Source: Nocardia acididurans
GTDB lineage: Bacteria > Actinomycetota > Actinomycetes > Mycobacteriales > Mycobacteriaceae
Assembly (NCBI RefSeq): GCF_016741815.1
Contig: NZ_JAERRJ010000015.1
Coordinates: 99,894-163,893 of the forward strand
Direction: 5' to 3'
DNA length: 64,000 nt
In this document: in pieces, positions 40,283 through 48,999 of the stretch
Position numbering within the stretch: position 1 is the first letter of the stretch
Layout: every line of letters starts with the position of its first letter
Notes under the pieces: generated by a model
The model's database searches: none
What the model saw: the letters and a program-made list of their open reading frames with translations, nothing else
Told to the model about the DNA's origin: nothing
Translations under genes and position numbers: made by a program

Positions 40283-41227
40283 TCAGTCGCAGATACCGCC
40301 GCGTAGGTCCTGCAGATGATCGGCCAATAGCAGGGCCATGCGATCCAGCATGTCGGTGGCGTCCTCGAAGGAACCGGAGGCGGGCTCGGCCGCCAGCGCG
40401 ACCGCGACCGGACCGGCCAGCGTCGGCACCAGCCCGAACTGGCGCACGGTGTAGAAGCCGGTGTCGTCGTCGGGTCCCCAGCCGCCCTTGAACTCGGTAC
40501 CGAACAACCGGCCCAGACCCCAGCTCTGGCTGGGCGTGATCTCGCTCATGAGCGAGATGACCGAGTTGGCGCGCGGCATGCACGGCAGGGCGGCCGCGAA
40601 GCGAACCTGGTCGGACAGTGCCCAATCCGTGGCGCCGAAGGCGATCAGATCGTCGTTGCCGAGCTGTGCCAGGTGCGTGTGCCGCCCGCCGATATCGGTG
40701 GTGTCGTCTCCGGCCTCGTGCAGGATCTCCTGCACCGCGTCCGCGGCCTCGTTGTCCGAACCCAGGGAGTTCCAGAGCGTCTGGGCCGCATCGTTGTCCG
40801 AATAGGTGATGGCGGCCTCGGCGAGCGAGCGCATCCCCGTCGGATCGTGGCGCAGTGCCGCCAGCGCCAGCGGCACCTTGATGGTGGACCAGGCGATCCC
40901 GGTGGTCCAGTCACCCAGCTGGGTGATCTCGCTGCCGCCGACGGGCATGAACGCCAGGCCGATCCGGCCCTCCATTCCGGCCTGCAGATCGGCGAAATCC
41001 GCTGCGATGCCTGCGGTTTGCGGCAGACCGAACAGCTCGGGCAGGTTGGGTGCGAGCATGGAGATGCCCTGCCCGGCCTCCGCGACCGGAACGATCGCAT
41101 TCGGATCCGCCGCGGGCGCGCCCGAACCGCCGGAGTCGAGACCGCACGCGGAGACCGCGAGCAGTGTCGCCGCCGTGACAGCGCGAGCAATGGCCTTGCG
41201 ACAGGCCGGAATAGGGTCAGTAGACAT
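40283..41227 (-). CDS. Lipoprotein with class-A beta-lactamase-like motifs (copy 1)
   Basis: This 314-residue protein has a lipoprotein signal (VTAATLLAVSAC, lipobox VSAC) and the motifs STIK (AWSTIKVPLALAAL), SDN (ITYSDNDAAQ) and KGGWG. It is a close paralogue of the lipoprotein encoded downstream; both end in a shared helix with a Cys (LRGGICD and LRGGSCN). No ExxLN motif was found. The ATG overlaps the stop of the kinase gene by 11 bases, so it is translationally coupled to it. Anchored on the outer face of the membrane, it could bind beta-lactams or peptidoglycan precursors. Confidence 0.85.
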   Translation of the reverse strand: MSTDPIPACRKAIARAVTAATLLAVSACGLDSGGSGAPAADPNAIVPVAEAGQGISMLAPNLPELFGLPQTAGIAADFADLQAGMEGRIGLAFMPVGGSEITQLGDWTTGIAWSTIKVPLALAALRHDPTGMRSLAEAAITYSDNDAAQTLWNSLGSDNEAADAVQEILHEAGDDTTDIGGRHTHLAQLGNDDLIAFGATDWALSDQVRFAAALPCMPRANSVISLMSEITPSQSWGLGRLFGTEFKGGWGPDDDTGFYTVRQFGLVPTLAGPVAVALAAEPASGSFEDATDMLDRMALLLADHLQDLRGGICD

Positions 41228-43016
41228 ACACCACCGCGTTCTCACCACCGATGCAGGTGACCAATTTGCCTGCAGCAGTGCAATTCATCGTGTAAGCCCG
41301 GCCGGTGACCGGGCTGACCGCCACAACACTCGCCGACGCGCCCTGCTGCCCGCCACTGGCGGCGGCATAGGCGCGGCGCACTTCTTCCGCGAAAGGACAA
41401 CTGGTAACAGTACTTCCGATCGCGGAGACGGTGAAACCGTTGGTGGACGGATACACCGCCGGACACGGCGTAGCGCCCACCGGCAGCTGGACTGTGGTCT
41501 GCGCCGGGGGCGTCGTAGTGTTCGGTTGTGACAGTGGCAGTTTGATCGTCGTATCGTCCTGCGCCACCGTCGTATTCGGTGATTCGTTGCCGGAGGGCGC
41601 GAGGACTTGCCAACCTACCGCACCGGCGATGGCGGCCAGCGCCACCACCAGCACGCCGATGGCCAGCGGACCCGCCATCGACTTGCGGCGCGGCCGCCTG
41701 GCGGGCGGGGGAGCCGGATCCACCCGCTGATGCTCCGAGGTCGGATACAGCGAGGGATCGGGCGCGGGCGCGTACGGGAAGTCCTGCTGCGGGGTCGCAT
41801 GCCCCCACATCGGCTGCTGCGGCTGCGCGGGCTGCGCCGACTGCGGCAGCGGCGTGTAGTGGAAATCGCTGACCCGCACCGTGGTCGGATCGGTCGGCAG
41901 GATCACCGGCAGCTCCGAGGACGGCTCCGGATCGGCCTGCGGCGCGACTGCCCGGAAGGTCCCGGTCGTGGTCACCGGCGGATAGTTTCCGGTATTCGGT
42001 TGCAGCACAGTCGGATCGGTATTGCCGACGCCGTGCGTACCCGGCAGGGGCGGCTGCGTCGCCGAACCCGGCCGGGGCGGCTGCCCTGGCGCGCCCGGCA
42101 GCGGCTGCTGCCCTGGCGTACCCGGCATGGGCGGTACCGTGCGGCCCGGCCGGATCACCTCGGTGGGCGGTGCGGTCACCGGGCCGCCGGTGAGGGCCGT
42201 GCGTGCGGCGCGGGCGAACTCACCGGCGGTGTAGAAGCGGGCGTTGGGGTCCTTGGCCATCGCCCGCGCCACGATGGCGTCGAGTGCGATCGGAATTCCG
42301 CCGCGCTGCATACTCGGCCGCGGCGGCGGCTCCGAAAGATGCGCGCGGATAAGCCCGCTCATGTTCTGTGCCGGGAACGGCTTATTGCCCGTGACGCATT
42401 CGTGCAGCACACAGGCCAGCGCGTAGAGGTCCGCGCGCCCGGTGACCGGACCCGCGTCGAACCGCTCCGGAGCCATGTAGGCGTAGGACCCGACCGCCGT
42501 CCCGGTCACGGTGATGGCGGTATCGCCCTCGGTGCGCGCGATGCCGAAATCCGCCAGATATGCGAAATCTGCATCAGTGACAAGAATATTGGCGGGTTTC
42601 ACATCCCGGTGCACGAGACCCGAGTAGTGCGCGGCATCCAGCGCGGCCGCGATCTGCTCCACGATCCCGATGGCGCGCAACGGATCCATCGGACCCTGCG
42701 CGTCGAGCAGCGAGCGCAGATCCTGCCCGCGCACCAGCCGCATATCGATGTAGAGCACGCCATCGATCTCGCCCCAGTCGTGGATCGGGATGATGTGCGG
42801 TTCGGCCAGCCGCGCGGCCGCCTGCGACTCCCGGCGGAATCGCTCCTGATAGGAGGGATCGCGCGCCAGCTCGGCGGGTAGCAGCTTCAGGGCGACGACA
42901 CGGTCTTTCGACGCGTCGTACGCCTCGTAGACCTCCCCCATGCCGCCCCTGCCCAGCAGCGAGCGCAACTCGTACGGCCCGAACCTGCTCCCGGCCCGCG
43001 ATGGCGGTGCATCCAC
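41217..43016 (-). CDS. Transmembrane Ser/Thr protein kinase
   Basis: This 599-residue kinase starts VDAPPSRAGSRFGPYELRSL, with GRGGMG, Lys44, HRDVKPAN (Asp138) and DFG (Asp156). The juxtamembrane linker (about 280-450) is Pro/Gln-rich. One membrane helix (about 455-478) leads to an outer domain of about 115 residues with three Cys (PCPAVYPSTNGFTVSAIGST, TSCPFAEEV, TCIGGENAVVYVY). The GTG follows GGAGG. It lies 57 bases after a response regulator and overlaps the lipoprotein gene after it. The operon suggests an envelope signal read both by the two-component pair and by this kinase. Confidence 0.92.
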   Translation of the reverse strand: MDAPPSRAGSRFGPYELRSLLGRGGMGEVYEAYDASKDRVVALKLLPAELARDPSYQERFRRESQAAARLAEPHIIPIHDWGEIDGVLYIDMRLVRGQDLRSLLDAQGPMDPLRAIGIVEQIAAALDAAHYSGLVHRDVKPANILVTDADFAYLADFGIARTEGDTAITVTGTAVGSYAYMAPERFDAGPVTGRADLYALACVLHECVTGNKPFPAQNMSGLIRAHLSEPPPRPSMQRGGIPIALDAIVARAMAKDPNARFYTAGEFARAARTALTGGPVTAPPTEVIRPGRTVPPMPGTPGQQPLPGAPGQPPRPGSATQPPLPGTHGVGNTDPTVLQPNTGNYPPVTTTGTFRAVAPQADPEPSSELPVILPTDPTTVRVSDFHYTPLPQSAQPAQPQQPMWGHATPQQDFPYAPAPDPSLYPTSEHQRVDPAPPPARRPRRKSMAGPLAIGVLVVALAAIAGAVGWQVLAPSGNESPNTTVAQDDTTIKLPLSQPNTTTPPAQTTVQLPVGATPCPAVYPSTNGFTVSAIGSTVTSCPFAEEVRRAYAAASGGQQGASASVVAVSPVTGRAYTMNCTAAGKLVTCIGGENAVVYVY

Positions 43017-43073
43017 CCCGTCAAACCTCCAACTCCTGGGTGGGCAGCGCTGCGAAGAACTGCGTCCCACACC

Positions 43074-43757
43074 TCAGAGATTGGATTCTCCCGGTGCAAC
43101 AACGCCGTGGTCAAACGCGAAGACGATCGCGGCGGCGCGATCACGTAACCCGAGCTTTCCGAAGATGTGGCCGACGTGGCTTTTCACGGTCACCTCGGAG
43201 ATGCCCAGCGCCTGCGCGATCTCGCCGTTGAGGCGGCCGCGGCCGATGAGCTCGAGTACCTCGAGCTCGCGCGTGGTCAGCTCGGGCAGGCGGGAGTCGG
43301 CCGGGGCGGGCGGGCGCGCGGACCGATAGGCCGACAGCACGCGCGGCGTCACCGACGGATCCAGCCAGGAGCCGCCCGCCGCCACCGTGCGCACCGCGCG
43401 GATCAGATCCTCGGCGGGGGAATCCTTGAGAATGAAACCCGCTGCGCCCGCGCGCAATGCGCCCGACAGCAGTTGATCGTCGTCGAAGGTGGTGAGCACC
43501 AGCACCGGCGGCGCGTCCGGGCGGGCGCGCAGGGTGCGGGTGGCCTCGATGCCGCCGATGCGTTTCATGCGCAGATCCATCAGCACCACGTCGGGCATGT
43601 TCGCGGCCAGCGCGGCGGGCACCTCGTCGCCGTCGGCGCATTCGCTCACCACGAAACCGTCTCTGCGGCGCAGGATTCGGCGCAGACCGCCGCGGACCAG
43701 CTCCTGATCGTCCACCACCAGAACGTCGACGAGTTCGTCGTCGGCTTGCGCGGTCAC
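43074..43757 (-). CDS. NarL/LuxR-type response regulator
   Basis: This 227-residue protein has a receiver (VDVLVVDDQELVRGGLRR, phospho-acceptor Asp61 in VVLMDLRM, KDSPAEDLIRA) and a LuxR helix-turn-helix (LTTRELEVLELIGRGRLNGE, TVKSHVGHIFGKLGLRD). The GTG start overlaps the histidine kinase stop (GTGA), fixing the pair. It probably activates or represses this operon or the divergent ABC transporter. The frame is open further upstream into the kinase gene, but homology begins at the chosen GTG. Confidence 0.93.
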   Translation of the reverse strand: MTAQADDELVDVLVVDDQELVRGGLRRILRRRDGFVVSECADGDEVPAALAANMPDVVLMDLRMKRIGGIEATRTLRARPDAPPVLVLTTFDDDQLLSGALRAGAAGFILKDSPAEDLIRAVRTVAAGGSWLDPSVTPRVLSAYRSARPPAPADSRLPELTTRELEVLELIGRGRLNGEIAQALGISEVTVKSHVGHIFGKLGLRDRAAAIVFAFDHGVVAPGESNL

Positions 43758-45130
43758 ACACCCTCCTGGATCTGCCCGCCGGGGCCCGGACGCTCGTCCT
43801 GCCATTTGCGGGTCACCGTTTGCACAATCGATCGCACCGATTCCTCGGCCGCCTGGCCCATACAGGTGGCCTGGCTGGTGTTGCCGTGCACGGGAATTCG
43901 TGCCTCCACCCGCCAGCCGTCACCGCCCTGACCGGCGACCAGCGTGCCGCCGAGCAGCGTAACCCGCTGGCGCATACCCGAAATTCCCATACCCCGGCCC
44001 GGCCGGGTGAGTACCCCCGTCGGCAGGGTGTTCGTCACCAATACAGTGATGTCCTTGGCGCACAACTTGATTCGAACCCGAGCGCTGGCGCCCGGCGCGT
44101 GCTTGGCGATATTGGCCAGCGACTCCTGGCTGACCCGGTAGACGGCCAGACCCAGTGCCGCGGTGACGCGGTCCCGGTCGCCGTCCATCCGGTAGTCGAT
44201 CTCCATCCCGGCGCGCACGAAATCCGCGACCAGATCCCCGATATCGTCGAGCCCGGGTTCGGGCGTCTGCTTGGAGGGCCGCTGATCCAGCAGTCCGACC
44301 GTGCGCCGGATATCGGCCATGGCCTGGCGGCCCAGTCGTTCGGCATCGGCGAGCGCGTCCACGGCCTCGTCCACATCGCGATCGGTCTGCAGGGCGTGCC
44401 GGGCCGCCGTCACATGCAGCAGCGTGATGGACAGCGAATGCGCGATCACGTCGTGCACCTCGCGGGCGATGCGGCGGCGCTCCTCGTCGGCGGCGTGCGT
44501 CGCGCGGATCTCCTGCGACTCGCGCTCCTGATAGAGGTCCTTGCGCTGGTACTGCATCATGCGGCCGACCATCCAGCCGAACAGCAGGGCGGGGACGAAC
44601 ATGAGGATCTCCCCCTCCTCGAGATGACCGATCGATTGGAAGAAGAGCAGTTCCAGCCCGAACACGGCGGTGAAGGACAGACTGACCCGCGACGACGCGA
44701 CGGCCGCGAGCTGTCCGGCGCCCGCGATGAGCACGAACGGGGCGACGTCCACATTCACCGGCTGTATCAGATACAGGATTCCGGACACGGTGGTCGCGAT
44801 GCCCAGGGCCCATGGCCGCATCAGCCAGCCGAAGATGATGTAGACCGGTCCGACCGCATAGGCCGTGATCAGCGCCAGCAGCGGCAGTGGACTGGGGAAG
44901 TAGGGGTAGCGCTGCAGGGTTCCGGCGATCGCCACCGCCAGCAGCATGACGTCGAACAGCAGGATCGCCGCCACCGGATAGTCGTACGGCATCTCCGCGA
45001 TATTGCGCCGGCACTCCGCGATCGGATTGCGCAGGAAGCGGCGCAGCCGCTCGCCGCTGCCGCGCATATCTTCGCGCAGCTCACGCAACGCCTGCCCGGC
45101 TGCCCGAGGGGTGGCATTTGTCACGTTCAC
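43754..45130 (-). CDS. Sensor histidine kinase, HisKA_3 type
   Basis: This 458-residue kinase has a basic N-terminus, about five membrane helices (residues about 50-190: AAILLFDVMLLAVAIAGTLQ, LLALITAYAVGPVYIIFGWL, LGIATTVSGILYLI and others), a HisKA_3 domain with the acceptor His near residue 225 (REVHDVIAHSLSITLLH) and a HATPase domain (YRVSQESLANIAKHA, RGMGISGMRQRV). TACTCT lies 6 nt before the GTG at 45130 and there is no ribosome site, so a leaderless start is likely; an ATG at 45166 is the alternative. It heads the operon with the regulator, Ser/Thr kinase and lipoproteins. Confidence 0.92.
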   Translation of the reverse strand: MNVTNATPRAAGQALRELREDMRGSGERLRRFLRNPIAECRRNIAEMPYDYPVAAILLFDVMLLAVAIAGTLQRYPYFPSPLPLLALITAYAVGPVYIIFGWLMRPWALGIATTVSGILYLIQPVNVDVAPFVLIAGAGQLAAVASSRVSLSFTAVFGLELLFFQSIGHLEEGEILMFVPALLFGWMVGRMMQYQRKDLYQERESQEIRATHAADEERRRIAREVHDVIAHSLSITLLHVTAARHALQTDRDVDEAVDALADAERLGRQAMADIRRTVGLLDQRPSKQTPEPGLDDIGDLVADFVRAGMEIDYRMDGDRDRVTAALGLAVYRVSQESLANIAKHAPGASARVRIKLCAKDITVLVTNTLPTGVLTRPGRGMGISGMRQRVTLLGGTLVAGQGGDGWRVEARIPVHGNTSQATCMGQAAEESVRSIVQTVTRKWQDERPGPGGQIQEGV

Positions 45131-45317
45131 TCTGCAAGAGTAATCGCGCGGCACGAGGAGGTACATCGTGCGGGGGCAGGGGTGGCGCTCCTACCACGGT
45201 AGGAGGAACAGCCGGTGCTACGGCACGAAGACAGGCCGTTGCCGCGACCGTAGCGTGAGGGCATCGGACGATGTCCGGCACCGAACCGGCCGGGCACGCT
45301 ATGAAAGGTTGGGGGCC

Positions 45318-45647
45318 ATGTCTTGGGCAGACCTACATGCTCGCACCGATATCCTGCACGCCGTCCTGGACCGGGCGGCCCGAAATCCCGCTGATCCCAA
45401 GCTGTTCGACGATCTGCCGGAGCTCGATCGGCTCTACGGCGGCGTCGACGGCGTGCTGCTGGCCTTGCGCTACCGGTGGGAGAACCACCTGAACGTGAAG
45501 CTGGATCACGCACTCGCACAGGGCAAATCGATGATCGAAGTGCATCAGGAGCTGGCCGCCGAACAGCCGGCGCTGCGCGCGATCCTCGACATCCACGACA
45601 CCGACCGCATCTACAGCCGGCCGCGACCACGCGCCATGGCCGGCTGA
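45318..45647 (+). CDS. Hypothetical helical protein, 109 aa
   Basis: This 109-residue protein reads MSWADLHARTDILHAVLDRA, RLYGGVDGVLLALRYRWENH and EVHQELAAEQPALRAILDIH. It is entirely helical, without signal or membrane segments. The ribosome site is GAAAGG upstream of the ATG. It lies 27 bases before the ABC transporter genes in the same direction and is divergent from the histidine kinase operon. It may be a cytoplasmic accessory of the transporter. I do not recognise the family. Confidence 0.75.
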   Translation: MSWADLHARTDILHAVLDRAARNPADPKLFDDLPELDRLYGGVDGVLLALRYRWENHLNVKLDHALAQGKSMIEVHQELAAEQPALRAILDIHDTDRIYSRPRPRAMAG

Positions 45648-45674
45648 TCCGGCACATCAACGAGGGGAACGACC

Positions 45675-46463
45675 ATGCTGGAACTGACCGACATCACCAA
45701 GGAATACCGGATCGGCGAGCAGTCCGTGCGCGCCCTGGACGGCATCAGCCTGCGCATCGAGGCGGGCGAGTTCACCGCCATCATCGGGCCGTCCGGATCG
45801 GGGAAATCCACGCTGCTGCATCTGCTCGGCGCGCTCGACTCTCCGGACTTCGGGTCGATTCGCTTCCGGGACAAGGAAATCGGTGGTCTCGACGACGACC
45901 GGCAATCCGAGTTCCGGCGGCATCAGGTCGGTTTCGTCTTCCAGTTCTTCAACCTGCTGCCGACCCTGTCGGCCTGGGAGAACGTGGCCATTCCCAAACT
46001 GCTGGACGGCACCGGACTGCGCAAGGCCAAGCCGCGCGCGCTCGAATTGCTGGACCTGGTGGGGCTTTCCGACCGCGCCGAGCATCGGCCCGCCGAACTG
46101 TCGGGCGGGCAGATGCAGCGCGTCGCGGTGGCGCGGGCGCTCATCATGGATCCGCCGCTGATCCTCGCCGACGAACCCACCGGCAACCTGGACTCCAAGA
46201 CCGGCGCGGCGATTCTGCAACTGCTGGGAGACATTACGCGCCAGGGCAATTCGGTCGTCATGGTCACCCACGACATGGGGGCGGTGCGGTACTGCGATCG
46301 CGTGATCACGCTGCGCGACGGGCAGATCGGCTCCAACGAGCGCGTGGAGCGCACCGACAACGGTGAGGTCCGCAGGGTTCCGGTGGAGTCGGGTAGGGAC
46401 GCCGAGACCGCAGCGGATTCCGCCGCTGCCGAGGGCGCGGTGTCGGACGGGGTGCGCGCATGA
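45675..46463 (+). CDS. ABC transporter ATP-binding protein (MacB/LolD type)
   Basis: This 262-residue ATPase has Walker A GPSGSGKST, Q-loop (VGFVFQFFNLL), signature LSGGQMQRVAVARAL, Walker B LILADEPTGNLD and switch His (VTHD). The sequence pattern is that of the LolD/MacB/BceA branch that works with FtsX-like permeases. A C-terminal extension of about 35 residues is Ala/Glu-rich. Its stop overlaps the permease start (ATGA). Such transporters often remove or detoxify peptides, antibiotics or lipids at the membrane, consistent with the divergent sensor operon. Confidence 0.95.
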   Translation: MLELTDITKEYRIGEQSVRALDGISLRIEAGEFTAIIGPSGSGKSTLLHLLGALDSPDFGSIRFRDKEIGGLDDDRQSEFRRHQVGFVFQFFNLLPTLSAWENVAIPKLLDGTGLRKAKPRALELLDLVGLSDRAEHRPAELSGGQMQRVAVARALIMDPPLILADEPTGNLDSKTGAAILQLLGDITRQGNSVVMVTHDMGAVRYCDRVITLRDGQIGSNERVERTDNGEVRRVPVESGRDAETAADSAAAEGAVSDGVRA

Positions 46464-48955
46464 TCCGCGCGGGCTGGGATCGCCTGCGGCTGTTCAATAT
46501 CGGCGAACTGCTCGCGCACCGCGGCCGCACCCTCATGTCCATGGCCGTCATGGCCATCTCCGCCGCCCTGCTGGTGTCGGTGTTCAGCATCTCCGGATCC
46601 ATCACCGGCTCGGTGGACCGGCTCACCAACTCCCTCGGCGGCAAGGCCGAACTCGAGATCAGCGGCATCACCGACGCCGGATTCGACTCCGCGCTGCTGG
46701 GCGACATCAAGAAGGTGGCGGGCGTCGAGGCGGCGGTGCCGATGCTGCGGCAGTCCATCGGCGCGGACGCCGACCGGGCGCTGCTCATCGGAGCCGACAC
46801 CAGCGTCTCGGCGCTGGGCAGCGACCTGGACGGATCCCTGCGCGATCAGGCCACGAAACTGTTGACGCCCAACGGTGTTCTGGTCGGCTCGGTGATGGGC
46901 TATCAGGAGGGTGAGCAGTTCCAGCTCGGCGGAATCACCGCCACCGTCGCGGGCGTGCTCGACGACGACACCATCAAACGGGTCAACGGCGGGCACCTGG
47001 TGATCGCCGCCCTGCCGACCGCGCAGAAGATCACCGGGCGGGCCGGGCGGCTGGACTCCATCCAGATCGTGCCCGCCGCGAATACCGATGTGGCGCAACT
47101 GCGTTCCGCGCTCACCGAGGCCGTCGCCGGACGCGCCGTGGTCGCCGATCCGAGCCTGCGCGGGGCGCAGGCGGGCGGCGGCGCGGTCTCGCTGGTGCGC
47201 TACTCCACGCTGGCCTCCTCGGCCGCCGCGCTCATCGTGTCCGCTTTCCTGATCTACAACGCCATGAGTATGGCTGTGGCACAACGTCGTCCGACACTGT
47301 CGCTGCTGCGCGCCATCGGCGGCCGACGCACCCCGATGGTGCGTGATCTGCTCGCCGAGGCCGCGCTGCTCGGATTGCTCGGCGGCCTGCTCGGCTCGGC
47401 GCTCGGCATGATCATGGGCCGCGGCGCCATCGAACGACTACCCGCCGCCATCGTGCAATCGGTGGAGGCGCGCACCGAGTACATCGTGCCCGGCTACGCG
47501 GTGCCGGTCGCGGTGGCCGCCTGCGTGCTCGCCAGCGTCGCCGCCTCCGCACTGGCCGCCCGCGCGGTGTACAAGGTCGCCCCCATCGAGGCGCTCGCGC
47601 CGATCGGAGCCTCCGGCGCGGACGCCATGAAACCGGCCGTGCGCTGGATCGCCGGCGCGCTCGGCGTGACGCTGATCGTGGCCGCGGTCCTCATCGCCAC
47701 CTCCGACCGGGGCATCTACTCGCTGGCCGGAATCTCCACCTCGATTGTCGGTGCGGTAGTGCTGTGCTTCGCCCTCACCGGCCCGATCGTGCGCGGAATC
47801 GCGGCTGTGGCAAGGATTTTCGGCGCACCCGGCGCACTCGGCGCGACCACCGTCGAACGCGCCCCGCGCCGCGTGTGGGCCACCGCCATGACCGTCATGA
47901 TCGGCGTCACCGCCGTGGTCGCCATGGGCAACGCCACCCGCAACATGGTCGACTCCGCCCAGGCCACCTTCGAGGAAATGGGCGTCACCTCGGCGTTCGT
48001 CAGCCCGGCCAGTATGGAACAGTTCCCGACCGGCCCCATGCTTCCCGCGGACCTGAAGGCCAAGATCGAAGCCATTCCCGGCGTGGAAGGCGCGGGCTCC
48101 GCCCAGATGGCCTTCGCGACCGTCGGCGGCGGCCGAGTCATGTTGCAGGCCTTCGAAGCCGGCGTGGGCCGTCAAGCCGCCACCGCCGACCTCACCCAGG
48201 AAACGTTGCGCCGCATGGCCGCCGGTGACGGCGTCGTCATCTCCCGCGACGTCTCCCGCACCCTCGGCGTCGGGACCGGCGCGACCCTGGACCTGCCCAC
48301 CCCGACCGGTGTCCGGACAGTCGAAGTCCTCCAGGTGATCCCGTACTTCTCCGCCATCGCGGGCGTGGTCGTCATGGACTTCGACGTCATGCAGCAGTGG
48401 TATCAGCGCCCCGGTGAAACCATCCTCGGCGTCGACTTCGAACCCGGCGCGGACAAAGACCAGGTCTTCGCGGCCCTGCGCGCGGTGGTCCCCGCCGATA
48501 TCCACGTCGAAACCGGCCCCGCCACCGTCGCTCTCATCTCCGGCAGCGTCCAGCAGGGCACCTCCATCAGCAGCGCCATCCTCTGGATCGTCGTCATAGT
48601 CGCCACCGTGGCCCTGCTCAACACCCTCATGCTCTCGGTCCTGGAACGCCGCCGCGAACTCGGCGTCCTGCGGGCCATGGGCACCAGCCGCCGTTTCCTG
48701 CTCCGCACCGTCCTGGCCGAGGCGGCAGGCATCGGCCTGATCGGCGCGGCCCTGGGCCTGGCCGTCGGCGCGGCCGTGCATTACCTGGCAACCCTCGCCC
48801 TGGGCAATGCCGTGGGCGTCGACGTGCACTACGAGCCCGGCCCCCTCCTGCTCGTCTACGCCGCCGTAGCCCTGCTCCTGTCCCTCCTCGGCTCCATCCC
48901 ACCCGCCATCCGTGCTGCTCGCCTGCCCATCGTGGAGGCCCTGGCCGTCGACTGA
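46460..48955 (+). CDS. FtsX-like ABC transporter permease
   Basis: This 831-residue protein has an N-terminal membrane helix (TLMSMAVMAISAALLVSVFS), an outer domain, a central group of membrane helices and a second outer domain before a last FtsX block (TLMLSVLERRRELGVLRAMG to the end). Two FtsX domains are visible (the first has AQRRPTLSLLRAIGGRRTPM). This is the usual actinobacterial duplicated form, so one permease chain may be enough with two ATPases. It is not a MacB, which has only four helices. The ATG overlaps the ATPase stop. The next gene, gatB, starts only 44 bases later. Confidence 0.93.
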   Translation: MIRAGWDRLRLFNIGELLAHRGRTLMSMAVMAISAALLVSVFSISGSITGSVDRLTNSLGGKAELEISGITDAGFDSALLGDIKKVAGVEAAVPMLRQSIGADADRALLIGADTSVSALGSDLDGSLRDQATKLLTPNGVLVGSVMGYQEGEQFQLGGITATVAGVLDDDTIKRVNGGHLVIAALPTAQKITGRAGRLDSIQIVPAANTDVAQLRSALTEAVAGRAVVADPSLRGAQAGGGAVSLVRYSTLASSAAALIVSAFLIYNAMSMAVAQRRPTLSLLRAIGGRRTPMVRDLLAEAALLGLLGGLLGSALGMIMGRGAIERLPAAIVQSVEARTEYIVPGYAVPVAVAACVLASVAASALAARAVYKVAPIEALAPIGASGADAMKPAVRWIAGALGVTLIVAAVLIATSDRGIYSLAGISTSIVGAVVLCFALTGPIVRGIAAVARIFGAPGALGATTVERAPRRVWATAMTVMIGVTAVVAMGNATRNMVDSAQATFEEMGVTSAFVSPASMEQFPTGPMLPADLKAKIEAIPGVEGAGSAQMAFATVGGGRVMLQAFEAGVGRQAATADLTQETLRRMAAGDGVVISRDVSRTLGVGTGATLDLPTPTGVRTVEVLQVIPYFSAIAGVVVMDFDVMQQWYQRPGETILGVDFEPGADKDQVFAALRAVVPADIHVETGPATVALISGSVQQGTSISSAILWIVVIVATVALLNTLMLSVLERRRELGVLRAMGTSRRFLLRTVLAEAAGIGLIGAALGLAVGAAVHYLATLALGNAVGVDVHYEPGPLLLVYAAVALLLSLLGSIPPAIRAARLPIVEALAVD

Positions 48956-48999
48956 CCGTGGTTTCGGCGCACGTGAACGCCTTACATAGGATGGAGCGC

